Assembly (NCBI RefSeq): GCF_003201595.1
Contig: NZ_QJJS01000002.1
Location: forward strand, 306,030 to 370,029
Source of the DNA: Sphaerotilus hippei
Lineage (GTDB): Bacteria > Pseudomonadota > Gammaproteobacteria > Burkholderiales > Burkholderiaceae_C
Length of the DNA stretch: 64,000 nt
Direction of reading: 5' to 3'
In this document: positions 1 to 8,018 of the stretch, one piece after another
Layout: every line of letters begins with the position of its first letter
How positions within the stretch are numbered: position 1 is the first letter of the stretch
Position numbers and translations under genes: made by a program
The notes under the pieces: generated by a model
What the model saw: the letters and a program-made list of their open reading frames with translations, nothing else
Databases searched by the model: none
Told to the model about the DNA's origin: nothing

Positions 1-467
1 AGCCGGTTCACGCAGCGTGGGCAGCGCACGCGCATCACCGCGGCCACGTCGGCATGGGCCCAGCAGCGTGCCGGTGACAGGCCGGCCTGGCCCAGCACCA
101 GCTCGGCCCGCGGCCAGGGCGCGATCACGTCGGTGACCGGCCCGCCCGCCAGGCGCTGCAGCCGTGCCGCGATCCGCCGGGTGTAGCGGGCGTCGGGTCC
201 GCTGCCGAGCAGCCACAGGCGGGTGCCATGCCGGACGGCGAGCAGGTTCGAGGTGGCGCCCTGGTTGGCGGCGCTGCTGTCGCCGGGCTCGCCGTGCAGC
301 GACCAGATTCCGCGGGCCACCGGCTGCCAACCGGGCGCTGCCGCGGCCGCCCCGGCGCCGGGGCGCGGCGCGAGGGCCAGCGCCTCGGGCGTGGCCAGCA
401 GCAGGGCCAGACGCACCGCTGACCGAAGGATCGGGCGCCGTCCTGCTGTTTGTGTCATTTCGGGCAT
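1..467 (-). CDS. MBL-fold protein of the PQQ cluster, partial (3' end outside window)
   Basis: The 5' part (155 codons) of a minus-strand gene that runs off the left edge. The start is ATG at 467-465; an in-frame ATG at 458 is the alternative. The N-terminus has a basic stretch and a hydrophobic run (LRSAVRLALLLATPEALA) that fits a signal peptide. The body (ARGIWSLHGE, SAANQGATSNLLAV, LLGSGPDARYTRRIAARL) resembles the SoxH-related metallohydrolases that accompany quinoprotein dehydrogenases. Where those carry a zinc motif HxHxD, this protein reads APWPRAELVLGQ, so the usual ligands are missing. It ends in view with CPRCVNRL. It is divergent from the pqqB-like gene. Family assignment is from remembered motifs; a metal-free structural role is inference. 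Confidence 0.6.
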   Translation of the reverse strand, partial: MPEMTQTAGRRPILRSAVRLALLLATPEALALAPRPGAGAAAAAPGWQPVARGIWSLHGEPGDSSAANQGATSNLLAVRHGTRLWLLGSGPDARYTRRIAARLQRLAGGPVTDVIAPWPRAELVLGQAGLSPARCWAHADVAAVMRVRCPRCVNR

Positions 468-714
468 GGGCCGTGTTTCAGGATGGAGCAACTGCGGGAC
501 AAGGGGGCGGAACCGAGGGCAGACCCTAGGTCGCCAGCGAGCGTGGGCGCGGCGGGAGGCCGCAGGACGTGCTGACCCCGGGGTGTGCGGTGCTGGAGCA
601 GCGATCCATCGTGCCGGCACATGACTTGCTGTGATCCCTGCACATCGAGCCGACAGTGTGCCGCCGCAGGCCACCGACCGCACAGCAAGAGCAAACCCGC
701 GAAGGGGCCACGTC
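468..714. other. Divergent intergenic region, MBL gene / pqqB-like gene
   Basis: A 247-bp gap that must hold promoters for both divergent genes. The Shine-Dalgarno-like GAAGGGG at 701-707 serves the + strand gene. I see no convincing sigma-70 hexamers and no copy of the CGGGA-N5-TCCCG dyad found before the two dehydrogenase genes. Confidence 0.4.
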
Positions 715-1572
715 ATGAAACTGATCATCCTCAAGGGGGGCGATGACGCCGTTCCTCACGGGCACGCCTGGCGCCGCCAGGCCGAGCCCAGCCGCAGCGC
801 CGGGGCGCTGGCGCTGTCCGGCGATGCGGCCCAGTCACAGTGGGTGCTGATCAATGTGTCACCGTCGGTGGTGCATCAGCTCAACACCGATGCCCGCCTG
901 CTGCGCCACCGTGGCCTGGCCGACGCCAGCGCCCGCGCGGTGGTGCTGACCGACGCCCGGGTCGACCACGTGACCGGTCTGCTGAGCCTGCGCGACGGGG
1001 CGCCGATCCACCTCTACGCCACGCCCGCGGTGTTCGAGGAGTTGACTCACAGCCTGCCGGTGCTGCCGGTGCTGCAGCACTACTGCGGCGTGCACTGGCA
1101 TGTGATCCCGGTGGCCGGCGAGTGCCGCGAGTCGGTCTTCCGCGTCGAGGGCCAGCCCACGCTCGAGTTCACCGCGCTGGCCACCGACGGGCCGGTGCCG
1201 CCGCACGCCTCGCGGGCGGCCGCGCCGGCCACCGGCGAGACCATCGCGCTGGCCGTGCGTGACCTGGTGACCGGCCAGCGCGTCTTCCTCGTCAGCGGCC
1301 TGAGCCAGGCGGGGCCCGAGGCGACGGCGTGGATGCAGGAGGCCGACTGCCTGGTGGTCGGCGACACCCCCGAGAGCCCGCGCCCCGGCCGCATGGCCGA
1401 GGTCGATGCGCCGGCCGAGATCGACGTGCTGGGCCTGATGCAGGGCATCCACGCCCGCCGCAAGGTGCTGATGTGCCGCCCCGAGCAGCAGGCGCCCGCC
1501 TGTGCCCAGGTGCAACGGCTGGAGCAGTGTGGTGTCGAGGTCGCGGCCGACCGCATGGAGATCGAGCTCTAG
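715..1572 (+). CDS. pqqB: PqqB-like metallo-beta-lactamase-fold protein, degenerate
   Basis: A 285-aa homologue of PqqB, which acts late in PQQ biosynthesis as a hydroxylase-type MBL enzyme. Matching landmarks are the WVLINVSPS segment, VLTDARVDHVTGLLSLRDG, the HVIPV strand, GETIALAVRDL, FLVSGL and the C-terminal VEVAADRMEIEL. The start is ATG 715, preceded by GAAGGGG; the open frame reaches back to 631 but the family N-terminus begins at MKLIILKGG. It is about 20 aa shorter than usual. The cysteine-rich zinc motif near the N-terminus (CNCxxC in typical PqqB) is absent. The conserved HINNTNPIL-type segment near the C-terminus is replaced by LMCRPEQQAPACAQ. The fold is probably kept and the activity lost or changed (inference). 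No pqqA, C, D or E lies in the window. Confidence 0.8.
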   Translation: MKLIILKGGDDAVPHGHAWRRQAEPSRSAGALALSGDAAQSQWVLINVSPSVVHQLNTDARLLRHRGLADASARAVVLTDARVDHVTGLLSLRDGAPIHLYATPAVFEELTHSLPVLPVLQHYCGVHWHVIPVAGECRESVFRVEGQPTLEFTALATDGPVPPHASRAAAPATGETIALAVRDLVTGQRVFLVSGLSQAGPEATAWMQEADCLVVGDTPESPRPGRMAEVDAPAEIDVLGLMQGIHARRKVLMCRPEQQAPACAQVQRLEQCGVEVAADRMEIEL

Positions 1573-1574
1573 CC

Positions 1575-2363
1575 ATGCGGACAAACACGGGGCCGACAGC
1601 GATGGACGCACCCGGTACAACCCTGGTCATGTCGAACGGATCCTCATCCCTGTTGCATGTCGTCGGTCTGGTCAAGCGCTACGGCACGAGGCCGGCGCTG
1701 GCCGGGCTGAGCGTGGACCTGGCCGCCGGCCAGATGGTGGTGCTGCTGGGTCCCAACGGGGCGGGCAAGTCCACGCTGTTCCAGGTGCTGACGGGCCTGT
1801 TCGTCGCCGACGAGGGGGAGGTCGAGGTGGCCGGCCAGTCGCTGCGCCGCTCGGCGGTGCGGGCGCTGCGTGACATCGGCGTGGTGTTCCAGCAGATGTC
1901 GCTGGACCTGGACCTGTCGGTCGAGCGCAACCTGCGTTTCCACGCCGACCTGCACGGCCTGCCACGAGCGGTGGCCACCGAGCGCCTGCAGGCCGGCTGC
2001 GCCGCGCTGGGCATCGACCAGGACCTCGGCCGGCTGGTGCGCGAGCTGTCGGGCGGCAACCGCCGCAAGGTCGAGCTGGTGCGCGCGCTGCTGCACCGGC
2101 CCCGGGTCGTGCTGATGGACGAGCCCACGGTCGGGCTCGATCCCAAGTCGCGCCGCGACCTGATGGCCGCCATCCGCGCCGACGTCGCCGAGCGCGGCAG
2201 CACGGTGCTGTGGGCCACCCACCTGGTCGAGGAGGCCGAGGCCGCCGACCGGGTGCTGGTGCTGCACCGGGGCCGGCTGCTGGCCGACGGCACGCCGGCG
2301 CAGGTCACGGCCGCGCTGGGCGGGCCTGATCTCGAAGAGGCGTTCATCCGGGCCACCGGCTGA
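1575..2363 (+). CDS. ABC transporter ATPase, PQQ-dependent alcohol dehydrogenase system
   Basis: The ATPase of the four-part ABC cassette that accompanies quinoprotein alcohol dehydrogenases. It has Walker A GPNGAGKST, signature LSGGNRRKVE (a GN variant of LSGGQ), Walker B VVLMDEPTVGLD and the switch His in WATHLVEE. The C-terminus (LEEAFIRATG) is typical of ABC-2 type exporters. ATG 1575 lies 3 bp after the pqqB stop; ATG 1602 or 1629 are possible, and the conserved part begins just after 1629 (LLHVVGLVKRYG). It pairs with the permease at 4595. The substrate is unknown; export of PQQ, a cofactor-related molecule or an alcohol-derived toxic product has been considered for the family. Confidence 0.9.
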   Translation: MRTNTGPTAMDAPGTTLVMSNGSSSLLHVVGLVKRYGTRPALAGLSVDLAAGQMVVLLGPNGAGKSTLFQVLTGLFVADEGEVEVAGQSLRRSAVRALRDIGVVFQQMSLDLDLSVERNLRFHADLHGLPRAVATERLQAGCAALGIDQDLGRLVRELSGGNRRKVELVRALLHRPRVVLMDEPTVGLDPKSRRDLMAAIRADVAERGSTVLWATHLVEEAEAADRVLVLHRGRLLADGTPAQVTAALGGPDLEEAFIRATG

Positions 2364-2439
2364 ATCGATCCGCCCGGGTCCTGCGGGTCGATGCCTGGAA
2401 CCTGACCGACCCATTCACACAAGCACAAGGAGACAGAAG

Positions 2440-3420
2440 ATGATGCACGACATCCTGAACACGGCCCGCACGGCCATCGCGTTCGCTGCGCTGCTGGCGG
2501 CCCAGGCCGCGACGGCCCAGGTGGCCTACGTGTCCAGCGAGAAGGACCACACGCTGACCGTGCTCGACCTCAAGACCCAGGCGGTCGTGGGCACCGTGCC
2601 GACCTGCAAGCGTCCGCGCCACATGGTCCTGACGCCGGACGGCAAGCAGCTGATGGTGGCCTGCGGCGATTCCGGCCAGGCCGACGTGATCGACCTGGCC
2701 ACCCGCAAGTCGGTGCGCAGGATCGACCTGGGCGAAGACCCGGAGATCTTCGACCTCAGCCCCGATGGCAAGACCCTCTACGTCAGCAACGAGGAGGACG
2801 GCGAACTCGGTGTCGTCGACCTGGCCAGCGGCAAGCGGGTCAAGTCCATCGAGGTGGGCAAGGAGCCCGAGGGCGTGAAGGTCAGCCCGGATGGCCGGAC
2901 GGTCTACGTCACCTCCGAGGTCGCCAGCATGGTGCACGTGATCGATGCCGCCAGTGGCAAGGTGACGAAGAACGTCAAGGCCGGCAAGCGGCCGCGCCGC
3001 TTCGCGATGACACCCGACGGCACCCAGCTGTGGGTGACCAACGAGCTGGGCGCCAGCGTCACCGTCATCTCCACCCGGGACCACACCGTGCTCGACACGA
3101 TCCGCTTCGAGGTCAAGGGCGCCCGGGCCGCCGACATCACGCCGGTGGGCATCACGATGAGCGCCGACGGCAAGCGCGCCTTCGTCGGTCTGGGCAAGGC
3201 CAACCATGTCGCCTTCGTCGATGTCGCCAGCCGCAAGACCACCGATCTGGTGCTGGTGGGCAAGCGGGCCTGGGGGGTCGGCCTGAACAAGGCGCAGGAC
3301 CGGCTCTACGTGGTCAACGGCCTGTCCGACGACCTGAGCATCGTCGACGTGCCGGCGGCCAAGGCGATCCGCACGGTGCCCGTCGGCCGGGTGCCGCACA
3401 GCGTGATCGTGGTGGAGTGA
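2440..3420 (+). CDS. PQQ-associated YVTN beta-propeller protein
   Basis: A 326-aa secreted protein. The signal peptide is residues 1-27 (ends AAQAATAQ). It is followed by six or seven YVTN/NHL-like blades of the type VAYVSSEKDHTLTVLDL, LYVSNEEDGELGVVDL, VYVTSEVASMVHVID, LWVTNELGASVTVIS and LYVVNGLSDDLSIVDV. This is the 'PQQ-dependent catabolism-associated beta-propeller' family that sits between ABC subunits of this system. It probably acts in the periplasm as a binding or scaffold partner of the ABC proteins. A strong ribosome site (AAGGAGA, 2428-2434) precedes the tandem ATGATG start. Confidence 0.9.
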   Translation: MMHDILNTARTAIAFAALLAAQAATAQVAYVSSEKDHTLTVLDLKTQAVVGTVPTCKRPRHMVLTPDGKQLMVACGDSGQADVIDLATRKSVRRIDLGEDPEIFDLSPDGKTLYVSNEEDGELGVVDLASGKRVKSIEVGKEPEGVKVSPDGRTVYVTSEVASMVHVIDAASGKVTKNVKAGKRPRRFAMTPDGTQLWVTNELGASVTVISTRDHTVLDTIRFEVKGARAADITPVGITMSADGKRAFVGLGKANHVAFVDVASRKTTDLVLVGKRAWGVGLNKAQDRLYVVNGLSDDLSIVDVPAAKAIRTVPVGRVPHSVIVVE

Positions 3421-3425
3421 TCACC

Positions 3426-4598
3426 ATGGACCGAGGCGAGGTGCGTCGATCCGCGAGCCTGCTGGTGCTGGGCCTCGGCCTGGCGGCAGGGGCTCATGCC
3501 GTGAGCTTCAAGGCGGTGCTGCTGGTGCCGGCCGACGACACGAGGCTGGAGCGCAGCCGCGTCGAGCGCGCCTACCTCGGCCACCCCACCGGGGCGGCGA
3601 TCGACGGCATCCAGTCGGCGCTGAAGGAGGCCCGCCTCGAGATGGAATCCGCCGGTGCCAGCCTGAGCGTCGAGGCGGTCGAGGTGGCGACGCTCGAGGC
3701 GGTGCGCGCGGCGGCGCAGAAGGCCGAGAAGGCCGGAGCGGTGGCGCTGCTAACCGACCTGCCGGCGGCCTGGACCGTCGCGGCCGCCGACGCGGCCCGG
3801 CTGCCGGTGCTCAACCTCGGTGAGGCCTCCGACAGCCTGCGCCAGCAGGATTGCCGGGCACGCCTGCTGCATCTGGCGCCCAGCGAGCGCATGCGGGCCG
3901 ACGCGCTGGCCCAGACCCTGATCTCGCGCCGCTGGCAGCAGGTGCTGCTGCTGACCGGACCGAGCCCGGCCGATGCGCTGCGCAGCGCCACCGCGCAGGC
4001 GGCCATCAAGCGCTACGGGCTCAAGCTGGTGGGCAGCAAGCCGTTCAAGCTGTCGGGTGACCCGCGCGAGCGGGACCTGGCCAACCCGCTGCTGCTGACC
4101 CAGGGTGGCCACGACGTGGTGTGGGTCGTCGACAGCGACGGCGAGTTCGCCCGCAGCCTGCCCTACCGCACCGCCACGCCGCGCCCGGTCGTCGGCGACG
4201 CCGGGCTGGTGGCGCTGGCCTGGCATGCCCAGTACGACCGTTTTGGCGCGCCCCAGGTGTCGCGGCGCTTCACGAAGTCGGCTGGCCGGCCGATGAGCGC
4301 CCACGACTGGAGCGCCTGGCTGGGCGGCAAGGCGCTGGCCGCGGCCGCCGTGGCGGCGCCCAGGGGCCCGGCGGCCGCGTTCCAGAAGGCCCTGGTCGAG
4401 GCCGAGCTGGATGGCTCCAAGGGCGTCTCGATGACCTTCCGGCCCTGGGACGGCCAGCTGCGCCAGCCGCTGCTGCTCAGCGACGGCCAGGGCGTGATCG
4501 GCACCGCCCCGGTCGACGGGGTGCAGCACCCGAAGAACAGCCTCGACACGCTCGGGGCCGACGCGCCCGAGAAGCTCTGCAAGGTGGCCCGGCCATGA
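3426..4598 (+). CDS. ABC substrate-binding protein, PQQ-dependent alcohol dehydrogenase system
   Basis: A 390-aa protein of the family of periplasmic binding proteins tied to PQQ alcohol dehydrogenases. The signal peptide is residues 1-25 (LLVLGLGLAAGAHA). The rest resembles branched-chain-amino-acid-type binding proteins: LVPADDTRLERSRVERAYLGHPTGAAIDG near the N-terminus, a two-lobe layout, and WSAWLGGKALAAAAV near the C-terminus. The start ATG 3426 is 5 bp after the propeller stop. The last codons overlap the permease start (ATGA). The same open frame continues far upstream but shadows the propeller gene, so the internal ATG is chosen. Confidence 0.88.
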   Translation: MDRGEVRRSASLLVLGLGLAAGAHAVSFKAVLLVPADDTRLERSRVERAYLGHPTGAAIDGIQSALKEARLEMESAGASLSVEAVEVATLEAVRAAAQKAEKAGAVALLTDLPAAWTVAAADAARLPVLNLGEASDSLRQQDCRARLLHLAPSERMRADALAQTLISRRWQQVLLLTGPSPADALRSATAQAAIKRYGLKLVGSKPFKLSGDPRERDLANPLLLTQGGHDVVWVVDSDGEFARSLPYRTATPRPVVGDAGLVALAWHAQYDRFGAPQVSRRFTKSAGRPMSAHDWSAWLGGKALAAAAVAAPRGPAAAFQKALVEAELDGSKGVSMTFRPWDGQLRQPLLLSDGQGVIGTAPVDGVQHPKNSLDTLGADAPEKLCKVARP

Positions 4599-5416
4599 TC
4601 GCCCATGCGCTGCAGGCCATGCGCGCCATCGTCGGGCGCGAGGTGGCCAAGTTCTCGCGCCAGACCGGCCGGCTGGTCTCGGCGCTGGTGCGCCCGCTGT
4701 TGTGGCTGGCCGTGTTCGCGGCCGGGTTCCGCAACGTCTTCGGCCTGGCGATCGCCGAGCCCTACGACACCTACATCCCCTACGACCTCTACATCGCGCC
4801 GGGCCTGATCGGCATGGTGCTGCTGTTCAACGGCATGCAGTCGAGCCTGGCCATGGTCTATGACCGCGAGATGGGCCTGATGCGCCTGCTGCTGACCGCG
4901 CCGCTGCCGCGGCCGTGGATCCTGTTCTGCAAGCTGACGGCCACCGCCGTGCTGTCGCTGGCGCAGGCCGGCGCCTTCGTGGTGATCGCCGCGCTGCTGG
5001 GCACCTCGCTGCCGGTGCTCGGCCCGCAGACGCCCCACGTGCTGCTGGCGGCGGTCAGCGCGGCGCTGATGCTGGGCGCGCTCGGGCTGCTGCTGAGCGT
5101 GCACATCCGCCAGCTCGAGAACTTCGCCGGCACGATGAACTTCGTCATCTTCCCGATGTACTTCATGTCCACCGCGCTCTATCCGCTGTGGAAGCTGGAG
5201 GAGTCGGGCGCGGGCTGGGTCTGGCAGATCGCGCGCTTCAACCCGTTCACGCACGCGGTCGAGTGGATGCGCTACGCGATGTACGGCAAGGATCCGGGCC
5301 TGTCGCCCTGGATCGTGCTGGGCACGCTGGCGCTGTGCTTCTTCGTGGCCAGCTGGGGGTATGACCCGCAGCGTGGCTTCGGCGCCCTGACCAAGCGGGG
5401 CGGGGGGCCGGCATGA
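4595..5416 (+). CDS. ABC-2 type permease, PQQ-dependent alcohol dehydrogenase system
   Basis: A 273-aa inner-membrane permease with about six helices. Landmarks are a cytoplasmic N-terminus with REVAKFSRQTGRL, FNGMQSSLAMVYDREMGLMRLLLTAPLPRPW after the second helix, and the family end motif FNPFTHAVEWMRYAMYG. It overlaps the binding-protein gene by 4 bp (ATGA), as expected for translational coupling, and overlaps the next gene the same way. It is the membrane partner of the ATPase at 1575. Confidence 0.9.
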   Translation: MIAHALQAMRAIVGREVAKFSRQTGRLVSALVRPLLWLAVFAAGFRNVFGLAIAEPYDTYIPYDLYIAPGLIGMVLLFNGMQSSLAMVYDREMGLMRLLLTAPLPRPWILFCKLTATAVLSLAQAGAFVVIAALLGTSLPVLGPQTPHVLLAAVSAALMLGALGLLLSVHIRQLENFAGTMNFVIFPMYFMSTALYPLWKLEESGAGWVWQIARFNPFTHAVEWMRYAMYGKDPGLSPWIVLGTLALCFFVASWGYDPQRGFGALTKRGGGPA

Positions 5417-6123
5417 GCGGCGGCATGGGCGGCCTGCTGTCGAGCGGGCGCGGGGGGAGCGGGCGGGCGGCGGTCGACGAGCCGCTGTGGCTCGAGTGGC
5501 TGACGCTGGGCGGGCTGCTCGCCTTCGCGACCTGGCTGCTGGGCGCGCGGGGGGTCTGGCACCTGCTGCTGACGTCCGACCCGACCGGGCTGACGCTGGT
5601 GATCCTGGTGGTGTTCGTCGCGGCGACGCTGTGGTGCGGCAGCCGCTCGAGGGAGCTGCAGCGCCAGCGCCGGCTGATGCTGGCCGCGGCCCGCCAGGCC
5701 CGCCACGGCGACCCGGGCGACGACGGCTGGGCCGGCGCCTACTGGGCGGCGCTGGCCGCGTCGCCGCGCGACTCCGGGGCGCCGCTGGACCTGCTGCTCG
5801 ACCAGGCCCAGGGCCCGCACCACACCGCCTGGTGGGTCAACGGCATCCAGCTCAAGCTCGGCCTGCTGGGCAAGGTGATCGGCTTCTCGATGCTGGCGAT
5901 CCAGATCGGCCAGATGCAGAGCTTCGACGCCGCGCAGTCGCAGGACCTGCTGCGCAGCCTGACCTCGGGCCTGGGGGTCGCGCTGCTGACGACCATGGTC
6001 GGGCTGGTGGGCAACATCCTGCTGGGGCTGCAGCTGACCCGGCTGGACCGCTACGCCGATGCGCTGGTCAGCGACTGCCAGCGCCTGGGCCTGGCGATCG
6101 GTGCGTCGCGGCAAGGGGACTGA
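5413..6123 (+). CDS. MotA/TolQ/ExbB proton-channel family protein
   Basis: A 236-aa membrane protein. Helices lie near residues 27-50 and 58-75, and two C-terminal ones carry the family signatures: KLGLLGKVIGFSML (compare GLLGTVxGxxxAF) and GLGVALLTTMVGLVGNILL (compare the LxTTAxGLxxAI helix). A cytoplasmic segment of about 65 residues lies between. It starts inside the stop of the ABC permease (ATGA) and is followed 3 bp later by an ExbD-like gene, so it is the ring subunit of a two-component, proton-motive-force-driven stator. It is neither a flagellar MotA nor a normal TolQ; the context is new to me. Confidence 0.8.
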   Translation: MSGGMGGLLSSGRGGSGRAAVDEPLWLEWLTLGGLLAFATWLLGARGVWHLLLTSDPTGLTLVILVVFVAATLWCGSRSRELQRQRRLMLAAARQARHGDPGDDGWAGAYWAALAASPRDSGAPLDLLLDQAQGPHHTAWWVNGIQLKLGLLGKVIGFSMLAIQIGQMQSFDAAQSQDLLRSLTSGLGVALLTTMVGLVGNILLGLQLTRLDRYADALVSDCQRLGLAIGASRQGD

Positions 6124-6126
6124 GCC

Positions 6127-6747
6127 ATGGCGCGCCAGGGACGGCGGGGTCGCTCCGGCGGCCGGGAGGCCGAGGTCGATCCGTTCTACGACATGTTGTT
6201 CAACATGCTGATCGCCTTCGTCTTCTGCTTCATCATCGCGCTGCTGGCGATGAACCCGAAGGCGCTGAAGGCGGGCGACATCCCCGCCAAGGCCGAGTAC
6301 ATCGTCACCGTCTCCTGGCCCGACATGAACCCCGACGACATCGACGCCTGGGCGCAGGATCCGGCCGGCAACCTGGTCTGGTTCCGTGCCCGCGAGGCCG
6401 GCCTGATGCACCTGGACCGCGACGACCGCGGCCTGTCCAACGACACCATCGTGGTCAACGGCCGGCAGGTGGTCAACCCGCTCAACCAGGAGGTGGTGTC
6501 GCTGCGGGGCATCGCCACGGGCGAGTACACGATCAATGCGCACTACTACGAGACCAAGGACGGCCAGCCGGTCGAGGCCACGGTGTCGGTGGTGAAGATC
6601 AACCCGCGGGCCGAGGTCGTCTACTACGGCCAGGCCACGCTGGCGCGCAAGGGCGACGAGGCCACGCTGGTGCGCTTCACCGTGCTGCCTGACGGCAGCG
6701 TCGGGCAGATCAGCACGCTGCCCAAGCCGCTGGTGCAGCGTTATTGA
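6127..6747 (+). CDS. ExbD/TolR-like stator subunit with novel periplasmic domain
   Basis: A 206-aa single-pass protein. A basic cytoplasmic N-terminus (RQGRRGRSGGRE) leads into FYDMLFNMLIAFVFCFIIALLAM. This matches the ExbD/TolR/MotB transmembrane segment, including the Asp (FYD, compare FxD in ExbD) that serves as the proton site. The periplasmic part (about residues 50-206) has no OmpA peptidoglycan domain. It looks like a beta-sandwich with ITVxVxWPDM..DIDAWAQDPAGNLVWF and a second repeat-like unit, VEATVSVVKINP. Coupled to the ExbB-like gene upstream and the small membrane protein downstream. Confidence 0.65.
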   Translation: MARQGRRGRSGGREAEVDPFYDMLFNMLIAFVFCFIIALLAMNPKALKAGDIPAKAEYIVTVSWPDMNPDDIDAWAQDPAGNLVWFRAREAGLMHLDRDDRGLSNDTIVVNGRQVVNPLNQEVVSLRGIATGEYTINAHYYETKDGQPVEATVSVVKINPRAEVVYYGQATLARKGDEATLVRFTVLPDGSVGQISTLPKPLVQRY

Positions 6748-6759
6748 GGACGACAGGAA

Positions 6760-7254
6760 ATGACACTCGCCGTGACGATGGGACTGGTGCTGCTCGCGGC
6801 GCTGGCGGTGCTGGCGCTGCTGTGGTCGCACTGGCCGATGTGGCTGCGTGCGCTGCTGGTGGCCGGGGTGACGGTGTTCTTCTTCTGGGCCGAGGACGCC
6901 GCCCACCAGCTCTCGGGCTGGCCGAGCGCCGATGCACTGCCCGAGCGCTTCGTGCTGCTCGCCGCCGTGATCGAGGAGCCGACGACGAAGTCGCCGGGCG
7001 CGCTGTTCGTCTGGGCCCAGGCGCTCGAGAACGGCAAGCCGTCCCGTGCGCCACGGGCCTACCAGCTGCCCTATGCCAAGGACCTGCACGCGCTGCTCAA
7101 CGAAGGCATGAAGAAGGCCCGCCAGGGCGTGACCCAGCTGGGCACGGCCGAGCCCAAGGCCGGCAAGCGCGGACCGAGCTGGCTGCGCCCGGGCAGCGAC
7201 GAGCAGGTGGTCAAGATCCGCGACCTGCCGGTGGCTCAGCTGCCTGAAAAATGA
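6760..7254 (+). CDS. Small two-helix membrane protein of the stator operon
   Basis: A 164-aa protein with two N-terminal helices (about residues 4-22 and 28-44). A soluble, probably periplasmic segment follows: RFVLLAAVIEEPTTKSPGALFVWAQAL, YQLPYAKDLHALLNEGMKKARQG. No family recognised. A ribosome site (AGGAA) precedes ATG 6760, 12 bp after the ExbD-like stop. The last bases overlap the lipoprotein start. Its fixed place in the train suggests it is the third part of the stator complex (inference). Confidence 0.7.
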   Translation: MTLAVTMGLVLLAALAVLALLWSHWPMWLRALLVAGVTVFFFWAEDAAHQLSGWPSADALPERFVLLAAVIEEPTTKSPGALFVWAQALENGKPSRAPRAYQLPYAKDLHALLNEGMKKARQGVTQLGTAEPKAGKRGPSWLRPGSDEQVVKIRDLPVAQLPEK

Positions 7255-8018
7255 GCCCGCCGACCGTGATCCCGACTACCCTCGGTCCGATGCGTCGCCT
7301 GCACGCCCCGATGTGGCTGTCGCTGCTGCTCGCGGCCTGCCTCGGCGGCTGTGGCCGCGGCGAGCCGGGCCGCGACTTCTTTCCGCTCGAGGCCGGCCAC
7401 CGCTGGACTTACGACGTGAGCAGCGAGTGGGAGGGCAGCCCGCCCGAACGGGAGTCGCTGACGCTGCAGGCGCTGGGCGAGCACAGCCTCGAGGGCTTCG
7501 ACGGCCTGGACGGGCGGGCCTGGCAGCGCCACGGCGACTCCGGGGTCGACTACTGGCACCGCTGCGACGAGACCGGCATCTACCGGGTGGCCAGCAAGAG
7601 CGAGGCCGATCCGCAGCCCCAGCCCGATGCGGTGCGCCGCTACGTGCTCAAGGCGCCGTTCGTGGTCGGCACGAGCTGGCAGGCCAGCACCACCGCCTAC
7701 CTGCTGCGCCGGCGCAACGAGTTCCCGCCCGAGATCCGGCACAGTCATCCGGCCATCCCGATGACCTACACCATCGAGGCGGTGCAGCAGAAGGTGCAGA
7801 CGGCGGCGGGATCGCACGAGGGCTGCCTGCGGGTGCGTGGCCAGGCGACCGTGAGGCTGTTCGCCGATCCGGTCAACGGCTGGCAGGACCTGCCGTTGAG
7901 CACCCGCGAGTGGTACTGCCCGGGGGTCGGGCTGGTGCGCCTGGAGCGCAGCGAACCCGCCAGCTCCACCTTCCTGGTGGGCGGGGTGATGAAGATGGAA
8001 CTGGTGTCATGGCAATGA
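7251..8018 (+). CDS. Putative lipoprotein of unknown function
   Basis: A 255-aa protein with a lipobox (LLLAACLGGC) that predicts a lipid anchor on the Cys. ATG 7251 overlaps the previous stop (ATGA). ATG 7290 (MRRLHAPMWLSLLLAACLGGC) gives a more standard lipoprotein signal and may be the real start. The mature part (PLEAGHRWTYDVSSEWEG, DYWHRCDETGIYRV, GTSWQAST, STREWYCPGVGLVRLE) resembles the loosely defined lipoproteins described by a FxPLxxGxxWTY motif. No enzymatic residues recognised. It overlaps the binding-protein gene downstream. Confidence 0.75.
   Translation: MSPPTVIPTTLGPMRRLHAPMWLSLLLAACLGGCGRGEPGRDFFPLEAGHRWTYDVSSEWEGSPPERESLTLQALGEHSLEGFDGLDGRAWQRHGDSGVDYWHRCDETGIYRVASKSEADPQPQPDAVRRYVLKAPFVVGTSWQASTTAYLLRRRNEFPPEIRHSHPAIPMTYTIEAVQQKVQTAAGSHEGCLRVRGQATVRLFADPVNGWQDLPLSTREWYCPGVGLVRLERSEPASSTFLVGGVMKMELVSWQ

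Noticed and set aside
5413..7254. Zorya-like anti-phage system (MotAB-type stator)
   Set aside because: The stator pair is present but no ZorC/D/E effectors, helicase or nuclease are near. The context is PQQ transport, and the periplasmic part of the ExbD-like protein has no OmpA domain.
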